From the NCBI GenBank assembly GCA_045537455.1, contig JAZSPM010000028.1:1-9331 (forward strand): a stretch of DNA of 9,331 nt. The letters are read 5' to 3'. The DNA comes from Ornithomonoglobus_A sp045537455 (lineage in GTDB: Bacteria; Bacillota; Clostridia; UBA1381). This document shows, one piece after another, positions 5,279 through 9,331 of the stretch; position 1 is the first letter of the stretch, and each line of letters opens with the position of its first letter. The notes under the pieces were generated by a model. The model was not told the origin of the DNA. It made no database searches and saw only the letters and a list, made by a program, of their open reading frames with translations. Position numbers and translations under genes: made by a program.

Positions 5279-7447
5279 TTAGCAGTTGTGGCGAATACGG
5301 CCTATAATTTCGTCCTGCACATGCTTCTTAAGCGTAACGAAACGTGCAGAGAAGCCGCCGACTCTTACCATAAGATTCGGGAAGTTTTCGGGATTTTGTT
5401 GAGCGGCTATAAGCTCTTTGACGTCAGTTGTGTTACCTTGGAAGATTTGCCCTCCGTTTTTGAAAAATGTCATAAACAGACTCTTTACAAGAGTTGGATT
5501 TACCCAAGAACTGTCTAAGTCCCACATGGTTGACGCGCCACCGTTAAATTTCGTAAAATCCAAAGCGGTGCAGGAGTTAATTGCGGCAGTTATGCCTTCT
5601 GTCATAGAAGAGCTGTGCGGCGTAACTCCGTGCGCAACAGGCGTGTGCGCAAGCTTGCCTGATGCGGTAGCGCCCATATCCATACCTGCATCAGCAGCCC
5701 AGGTGAAGGTGAAAACAACCATTTTACCCTTGCCGCCAAAACGGGTTACATAGGATGTATAAATATCACTTACATCGCTCATATATTTATTTGCAAAGCT
5801 ATTTGCCTCGTCATGATCCTGACCGTATTTCGGAATAGCAATAAGCTGCTTGCGTAATAATTCATAGCCTTCAAAGTTGGACTTTAGGGCATCTACAAGC
5901 TCTGATGCCGAGCAGATTTTATCGTCATATACAGCTTTTTTAATTGCAAACAGATAATCGGCAGCGTCGGGAAGGCCGATCGGCAATGAGCCGTAGTCAG
6001 GATAACGAACTCCGCCCGAATGCATGCCCTTTCCGAGCCTTATGCAGTCATCAATCATAGAGGTGAGAAGATAGCGTGGGTATGCCTTATCAGCAACCTC
6101 ACTGTAAATATCCTGAGCCTTAAAGAACATATACAATATGCGCTTTACTTCTTTTATAAAATCAGCATAAAACTCATCGAAGGTGTCATAATTCTCAAGA
6201 CCCTTGCTGCGATATGACGCTATAACTTTGCCGTCTGACAGAGAAAGACCTTTTGTAACTGCAAACTCGACCATTTTGGGCATATTATGCCAAGTGTTAA
6301 AAAGATAATTATTTGTTTTTCCCTGAATACCAATTTCCATGCAACCGCCACAGTAATACTCAACCGCGTCTTCATAAGGAACACCGTTTTTGCACAATGC
6401 ATCAATAATAGTTTTATCATACAGAAGCTGCGCGCGGTTTTTTCCGTTGACGATAAAATCAGCGCAGAAATTAATCCACTCTTCAGAGCTGTTTTCGGGA
6501 ATTCGGGCATAAAGCGCAGGGTGGATAAGTTCAAGCTCTATAAACTCCTCTATCATCATATATGAAAGCGGATTTACTGCTGATGTGCCGTTTGGATTGG
6601 TTCCGCCGACAACAATGGTTTCAGTCCAGCCGTCTTTGTCCCAAACGCGCTCGTTTATTCTGATGAAAAGCTCGTCTATAAGCTCTCTTGCTTCCTCCAT
6701 GGTGCAGATGTTGTTTGCAAGGTCTCTTTCAAGATATGGCCACAGATAATAGTCAAGACGCCCCGGGCTGTTGCCGCCACCCGGATTTTCACGCATAACA
6801 ACAATGTATTGCATATAAAACGCCTGAACAGCCTCAAGGAAGGTTTCGGCAGGGTAGCGCGGCACTTTTTCACATATTTTTGCTTGCTCCTCCATACCTA
6901 TTTCACGTAATTTTTTTACATGTAAATCATTCCAATCCTCCAAGGCTGTGAGGAGAGTGATAACGCCTTTGTAATATTCGTGACTTGCGATGTCATCGGT
7001 TCTGGACATGGCATCCTCGCACCTCTTTTTTAGTCCTGAGGTGCCGTATTTTAAAATAGCATTCCAATTCCAGCTCATATGTCCGAAAGAATAATGAGTA
7101 TCACCGACTACAAACGGGAACTGGGCAAAATCGGCGTAGTCTTCTATTTCGGCAAAGATTCGCTTATACGCTTCAGTGATATGGTCGAAGTCCGGGTCTG
7201 CCATCTCAACCGGCTTGTTTTTAAAAAGGAATACTCTGCCGATAATGTTGTCAAAGGGTTCGATATATATTTTTTGATTTTTGATTGCTGCTGCTGTGCT
7301 TTTAGCAATCTTTTCCGAACGGGAAAGATTGTGAAATTGATTTTTTGCAAACCAATGAAGATCGTAATTATATGTGTTTTCGGGCTCATTTGCCGCTAAT
7401 GCCTCTGAAAAAGCTCTTATTTTTGAAATTCGTTCACTATATGGCAT
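5279..7447 (-). CDS. Pyruvate formate-lyase-like glycyl radical enzyme, eliminase/dehydratase type of unknown substrate
   Basis: A 722-residue oxygen-sensitive cytosolic enzyme. The PFL domain covers most of the protein, and the glycyl radical domain is at the C-terminus. The radical motif is R695-V-G-G698-F-S-A, with G698 the expected radical site 24 residues from the end. The thiyl cysteine is C369 in YYCGGCMEIGIQGK. The C-x-E arrangement (C369-M-E371) is the one of diol/glycerol dehydratases, choline lyase and hydroxyphenylacetate decarboxylase, and unlike the adjacent C-C pair of true pyruvate formate-lyase. The protein is shorter than most dehydratases (about 780-850). No microcompartment, dehydrogenase or transporter gene is near, so the substrate is unknown. 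The start ATG has AAGGAGGA 8 nt upstream. The activase follows after 22 bp, and an AraC-type regulator is divergent. Confidence 0.93.
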   Translation of the reverse strand: MPYSERISKIRAFSEALAANEPENTYNYDLHWFAKNQFHNLSRSEKIAKSTAAAIKNQKIYIEPFDNIIGRVFLFKNKPVEMADPDFDHITEAYKRIFAEIEDYADFAQFPFVVGDTHYSFGHMSWNWNAILKYGTSGLKKRCEDAMSRTDDIASHEYYKGVITLLTALEDWNDLHVKKLREIGMEEQAKICEKVPRYPAETFLEAVQAFYMQYIVVMRENPGGGNSPGRLDYYLWPYLERDLANNICTMEEARELIDELFIRINERVWDKDGWTETIVVGGTNPNGTSAVNPLSYMMIEEFIELELIHPALYARIPENSSEEWINFCADFIVNGKNRAQLLYDKTIIDALCKNGVPYEDAVEYYCGGCMEIGIQGKTNNYLFNTWHNMPKMVEFAVTKGLSLSDGKVIASYRSKGLENYDTFDEFYADFIKEVKRILYMFFKAQDIYSEVADKAYPRYLLTSMIDDCIRLGKGMHSGGVRYPDYGSLPIGLPDAADYLFAIKKAVYDDKICSASELVDALKSNFEGYELLRKQLIAIPKYGQDHDEANSFANKYMSDVSDIYTSYVTRFGGKGKMVVFTFTWAADAGMDMGATASGKLAHTPVAHGVTPHSSSMTEGITAAINSCTALDFTKFNGGASTMWDLDSSWVNPTLVKSLFMTFFKNGGQIFQGNTTDVKELIAAQQNPENFPNLMVRVGGFSARFVTLKKHVQDEIIGRIRHNC

Positions 7448-7481
7448 TGTTTAAATCCTCCTTAAAGTGTTTTGCGAGAAT

Positions 7482-7510
7482 ATTGTAAGCTATTGCAATT
7501 GTAAAAACAA
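7482..7510 (-). promoter_or_regulatory. Promoter of the glycyl radical enzyme operon
   Basis: On the minus strand TTGTTT (7505-7510) and TACAAT (7482-7487) are 17 bp apart. The -35 is poor (TTG only) while the -10 is good, as expected for a promoter that needs an activator. The direct repeat 7511-7543 abuts this -35. Confidence 0.5.
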
Positions 7511-7521
7511 TGATATATAAT
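7493..7521 (+). promoter_or_regulatory. Promoter of the AraC-family regulator gene
   Basis: TTGCAA (7493-7498) and TATAAT (7516-7521) are 17 bp apart on the plus strand, 42 bp before the start codon. The -10 lies inside the first copy of the 12-bp direct repeat. A second TATAAT (7537-7542) lies in the other copy without a good -35. Confidence 0.5.
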
Positions 7522-7543
7522 GTTAATAAATTGATATATAATG
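7511..7543. promoter_or_regulatory. Tandem direct repeat, probable AraC-type operator
   Basis: TGATATATAATG occurs twice without mismatch, at 7511-7522 and 7532-7543, a period of 21 bp (two helical turns). AraC-family proteins often bind such same-face tandem sites. The first copy abuts the -35 of the glycyl radical operon and covers the -10 of the regulator's promoter, so binding would be placed to activate one and repress the other. Part of the match is the AT-rich -10 hexamer, so a promoter duplication is the alternative. Confidence 0.55.
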
Positions 7544-7563
7544 CTATTTACAGAGGTGCCATC

Positions 7564-8349
7564 ATGATAATAAGATCAGCTGCTTCGAGTTCCGTAGGAT
7601 ATAAGAACTTTAGCGTTCATTTTCCCAAGGGTAGAGGGCATTATCTCTATGTTCTTTTCCGCTCAAAAACTATGCTTTATGTAGATGGCGAATATATACC
7701 TGTGCAAGCAGGAACAGGGATTTTTTATGATAAAAACCAGTTTCAAAGCTATTACGGCTGTGATGAAACAGAATTTAATCACGATTATGTCTTTTTTGAT
7801 TTAGACAACGAAATTGAAAAAAACGTTTTTTCAAATATTCCGCTAGGCAAACCGATGTTTCATGTCAATTCAACATACATAACCAATATCATATCTCTGA
7901 TAGAGCAAGAGAAATACCTTCCGTCACAAAACGCAAAGGACATTTTATCATCGCTTGGACTTGCTTTTTTATATAAGGCAAGCGAAGAGATAGATGATTT
8001 GTCAGACAATGATAGTAGGCGGTATAACCAATATGCAGCCTTTTATCGTTTGCGAGATGATATTTATAAAAAACCGGCGCTCAATTGGTCAATTGAATAT
8101 GCGGCAAATAAACTATTTCTGAGCAGATTTTATTTTCAAAGCTTATATAAGCAGTTTTTTAAGACTACTTTTCAAAAAGATTTAATTTGTGCACGAATAA
8201 GCCGTGCTAAAAAACTTTTACTATATAGCAATAATAAAATATATGAAATCGCAGAAATGTGCGGTTATAAAAATGTGGAGCATTTTACACGCCAATTTAG
8301 AAAACAGGTTGGTGTTACACCAAAAGAATTTAAAAACAAGTATATTTAA
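7564..8349 (+). CDS. AraC-family transcriptional regulator of the glycyl radical enzyme operon
   Basis: A 261-residue regulator with the usual two-domain layout. Residues 1-110 form a cupin-like ligand domain (LYVLFRSKTMLYVDGEYI, then VQAGTGIFYDKNQ). A helical linker follows, then the AraC double helix-turn-helix at about 174-259: NWSIEYAANKLFLSRFYFQS as first HTH, and IYEIAEMCGYKNVEHFTRQF with GVTPKEF as second HTH and signature. It is divergent from the glycyl radical operon with a 116-bp shared control region, so it most likely senses the enzyme's substrate or product and controls the operon. I chose ATG 7564 because GAGGTG lies 5 nt upstream; the frame is open 18 codons further up, but that stretch is the promoter with its direct repeat. 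It converges on spoIVB tail C with a terminator between. Confidence 0.92.
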   Translation: MIIRSAASSSVGYKNFSVHFPKGRGHYLYVLFRSKTMLYVDGEYIPVQAGTGIFYDKNQFQSYYGCDETEFNHDYVFFDLDNEIEKNVFSNIPLGKPMFHVNSTYITNIISLIEQEKYLPSQNAKDILSSLGLAFLYKASEEIDDLSDNDSRRYNQYAAFYRLRDDIYKKPALNWSIEYAANKLFLSRFYFQSLYKQFFKTTFQKDLICARISRAKKLLLYSNNKIYEIAEMCGYKNVEHFTRQFRKQVGVTPKEFKNKYI

Positions 8350-8365
8350 TAATCAAATATTAAAA

Positions 8366-8394
8366 AAAGCTCGGCTAATTTACAGCCGAGCTTT
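8366..8394. terminator. Bidirectional terminator between the AraC-type gene and spoIVB tail C
   Basis: AAAGCTCGGCT (8366-8376) pairs perfectly with AGCCGAGCTTT (8384-8394), loop of seven. On the minus strand the hairpin ends in seven T; on the plus strand the T run is short. It is the terminator of spoIVB tail C and also stops the AraC-type gene. Confidence 0.9.
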
Positions 8395-8405
8395 GGTATT
8401 TAATT

Positions 8406-8528
8406 TTATCCTGCTTCTGCGAGCATATTCTCTATAAAAATACCATAGCCTCTCGTCGGGTCATTGACTAAAACATGAGTGACAGCTCCAACCAACTTTC
8501 CGTTTTGCAGAATAGGCGAGCCCGACAT
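8406..8528 (-). pseudogene. spoIVB 3'-end fragment, tail C (best preserved copy)
   Basis: The minus strand encodes MSGSPILQNGKLVGAVTH, then VLVNDPTRGYGIFIEN, then MLAEAG and a TAA at 8406-8408. This is the C-terminal end of the SpoIVB S55 peptidase, starting at the catalytic serine (S of MSG) and lacking the His and Asp of the triad, the PDZ domain and the membrane anchor. Conserved family positions are intact. Directly upstream lies the 109-bp inverted-repeat element at 8533-8641, and beyond it no SpoIVB sequence is recognisable (the family's GGIVQG is absent). The frame is open for about 110 codons through the element, but that extension looks like chance. It is a fragment; a separate small peptide gene is possible but has no convincing start. 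Confidence 0.85.
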
Positions 8529-8532
8529 GCTG

Positions 8533-8641
8533 ATGTCAAGTAGGGGACAAAGAAATTTTGTGTTTTTCTGCAAATTTTCTGCGTTTTTGCAGGTAAAAGG
8601 CAGGTTTTTACACACCACAACCGCAGTCCTTAACTTGACAT
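8533..8641. mobile_element. 109-bp element with terminal inverted repeats (MITE-like)
   Basis: ATGTCAAGTAGGGGAC (8533-8548) and the reverse complement of 8626-8641, ATGTCAAGTTAAGGAC, match at 13 of 16 positions. The inside has no gene; it is AT-rich with CTGCAAA-type internal repeats that can fold. Size, terminal repeats and lack of coding capacity fit a miniature inverted-repeat element. The TGTCAAGT...GGAC ends remind me of IS21-type ends, which I cannot verify. No target duplication is seen in the flanks (TGCTG left, GGACG right). The left end touches spoIVB tail C. Confidence 0.5.
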
Positions 8642-8645
8642 GGAC

Positions 8646-8696
8646 GAATTGTCGAAAAAAGAGACTTTCAATTTTCCTCACCTTTTCGACAAATTC
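8646..8696. promoter_or_regulatory. Inverted pair of Spo0A-box-like sites
   Basis: GAATTGTCGAAAA (8646-8658) and the reverse complement of 8683-8696, GAATTTGTCGAAAA, are inverted copies with one base gap, 24 bp apart. Both contain TGTCGAA, the core of the Spo0A box. No gene start lies next to them, so they may be a displaced control region, an element end or a hairpin. Confidence 0.35.
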
Positions 8697-8737
8697 TGAT
8701 TTCGGGAGGAACGCAAGTGTCTTGTACCTACAATGCT

Positions 8738-8775
8738 AAAACGAAAGCCTCCGTTCGATCGGAGACTTTCGTTTT
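8738..8775. terminator. Terminator downstream of the barstar-like gene
   Basis: AAAACGAAAG (8738-8747) pairs with CTTTCGTTTT (8766-8775), and CTCCG (8749-8753) with CGGAG (8760-8764), with one internal mismatch and a six-base loop. On the minus strand it ends in TTTT and lies 8 bp after the barstar-like stop. Confidence 0.88.
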
Positions 8776-8783
8776 GTCCTTTC

Positions 8784-9068
8784 TCAATCCACAATCTTAT
8801 AATCAAATTGCCATCCTTGTTGCAAACTGACTTGCTTAACTTCATCCAATATGCTATGGAGTTTCTCCAGCATATCATGCAATTCAGATGCTACTTTGGA
8901 TTCTCCGCGGATTTCAACAAAATCTACCTCGGTATCATTCATAATGGAATCCCAGAAGGCATCCCAGTTTCTGCCGTAATGATCAGGAAAATGCAACGCT
9001 TTTTGAAAACGCGCATGCATTTCCTGCGGATATTTGCATCCGGTCAGGTCTAATATAGTTTTCTTCAT
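8784..9068 (-). CDS. Barstar-family ribonuclease inhibitor (immunity protein)
   Basis: A 94-residue protein, close to barstar (about 90). It begins with the strand KKTILDLTGC, then helix MHARFQKALHFPDHYGRNWDAFWDSI, the barstar hallmark (YGENLDALWDCL in barstar). D36 and D40 correspond to barstar Asp35 and Asp39, the residues that plug the barnase active site. The C-terminal strand QFDYKIVD also fits. It acts in the cytosol by binding and blocking a barnase-type RNase. The start ATG 9066-9068 follows AAGGAGGAG, which begins at the stop codon of the barnase-like gene 11 bp upstream, so the two are translationally linked. The gene itself looks intact although its toxin partner is frameshifted here. 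Confidence 0.9.
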   Translation of the reverse strand: MKKTILDLTGCKYPQEMHARFQKALHFPDHYGRNWDAFWDSIMNDTEVDFVEIRGESKVASELHDMLEKLHSILDEVKQVSLQQGWQFDYKIVD

Positions 9069-9079
9069 TTTGCTCCTCC

Positions 9080-9331
9080 TTAAGTGATCTCAACAAATGT
9101 TCTATAGTGATCGTAGGAGGCAAACACCAAACCGTCATTAGACCACAAGACACGTTGACTGTTTCTTTCCGCTATAGTAGTTAATATCGGCCTCATACCA
9201 AGTTCTCCCCGGTGCACTGGGTAAATGACCATCTCTGTTTTGATAAATTCCCATTGTGGCCATCTTTCCGGGTACATAGTCGGACGGGGCTTGTCCACGA
9301 TACCAAGTCGGATCGTAGCCATGTCGTTCTG
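9080..9331 (-). pseudogene. Barnase-family ribonuclease, C-terminal part, split by a frameshift; 5' end outside the window
   Basis: Two minus-strand frames together give one barnase domain. From 9329 the frame reads PGKMATMGIYQNRDGHLP, then GRTWYEADINYYSG, matching barnase PGKSIGGDIFSNREGKLP and GRTWREADINYTSG. It then runs into a stop at 9138-9140. From about 9166 the next frame reads RNSQRVLWSNDGLVF and DHYRTFVEIT, matching barnase RNSDRILYSSDWLIY and DHYQTFTKIR, and stops at 9080-9082. All three catalytic residues are present but in different frames: Glu of YEAD (barnase E73), second Arg of RNSQR (R87) and His of DHY (H102). The shift lies in the A-rich GGAAAGAAAC (9161-9170): one extra base, or two missing. 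The N-terminus is off the window, so it may be the tip of a larger secreted or polymorphic toxin. Sequencing error is an alternative to real inactivation. Confidence 0.85.

Noticed and set aside
5418..5753. A 111-codon plus-strand frame opposite the glycyl radical enzyme
   Set aside because: It is a shadow of a strongly supported minus-strand gene, with no RBS or recognisable family.
7511..7543. Reading the 12-bp repeat as a CRISPR-like or satellite array
   Set aside because: Only two units are present, they overlap promoter elements, and they lie next to an AraC-type gene, so an operator is the simpler reading.
7510..7563. N-terminal extension of the AraC-type regulator to position 7510
   Set aside because: This stretch holds the direct repeat and -10 elements; ATG 7564 has GAGGTG 5 nt upstream.
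8406..8681. A 91-codon minus-strand open frame from a GTG that runs through the inverted-repeat element into spoIVB tail C
   Set aside because: Only the last 40 codons resemble a protein family; the rest is read through the 109-bp element. GGTGAGG near the GTG is part of the start itself rather than a spaced RBS.
9138..9331. A separate small protein with its own start (ATG 9320-9322) ending at 9080
   Set aside because: Only its second half resembles barnase; the first half of the domain is in the neighbouring frame, so one frameshifted gene explains the data better.

Overview
The window looks like an accessory region of a low- to mid-GC, spore-forming Clostridia-type Firmicute, plausibly a gut Oscillospiraceae or Lachnospiraceae relative. 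Reasons: strong AAGGAGG-type ribosome binding sites, many tight Rho-independent terminators, a glycyl radical enzyme that implies anaerobic life, and several 3'-end fragments of the sporulation protease gene spoIVB. I see no tRNA, rRNA or CRISPR array.

Layout. At 1-137 a plus-strand gene ends; its tail looks like a PfkB-family sugar kinase. A bidirectional terminator at 117-155 separates it from minus-strand genes: a class C beta-lactamase-like serine hydrolase (167-1273), a cyclase/kynurenine-formamidase-like metal hydrolase (1371-2018) and an unknown three-helix membrane protein (2132-2908). Then comes a terminator and a decayed spoIVB 3' end (tail A, 2994-3117). Two genes of unknown function lie divergently at 3167-3571 (-) and 3722-4276 (+). 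After a hairpin comes a second spoIVB 3' end (tail B, 4316-4438). This is followed by a glycyl radical enzyme operon (radical SAM activase 4447-5256, enzyme 5279-7447, both minus) with a divergent AraC-family regulator (7564-8349). A terminator and a third spoIVB 3' end (tail C, 8406-8528) follow. Next are a 109-bp inverted-repeat element (8533-8641) and an inverted pair of Spo0A-box-like sites. The window closes with a barstar-like immunity gene (8784-9068) and the C-terminal part of a barnase-like RNase (9080-9331) split by a frameshift.

The most striking structure is the set of three spoIVB 3' ends. All lie on the minus strand, all start near the codon of the catalytic serine and reach the stop position, and each is followed by a different hairpin. 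They punctuate the window into modules (unknown gene pair; glycyl radical operon; toxin/immunity side). Decay increases from C through B to A. My inference is repeated integration or cassette capture at the 3' end of spoIVB, with the intact gene expected beyond position 9331. No integrase is visible in the window, so this remains a hypothesis.

Gene cooperation. The glycyl radical enzyme and its activase form an operon. A perfect 12-bp direct repeat with 21-bp period sits between its promoter and that of the AraC-type regulator. It abuts the operon's -35 and overlaps the regulator's -10, which suggests activation of the operon and self-repression. The barnase-like and barstar-like genes form a toxin/immunity pair, with the barstar RBS touching the toxin's stop codon.
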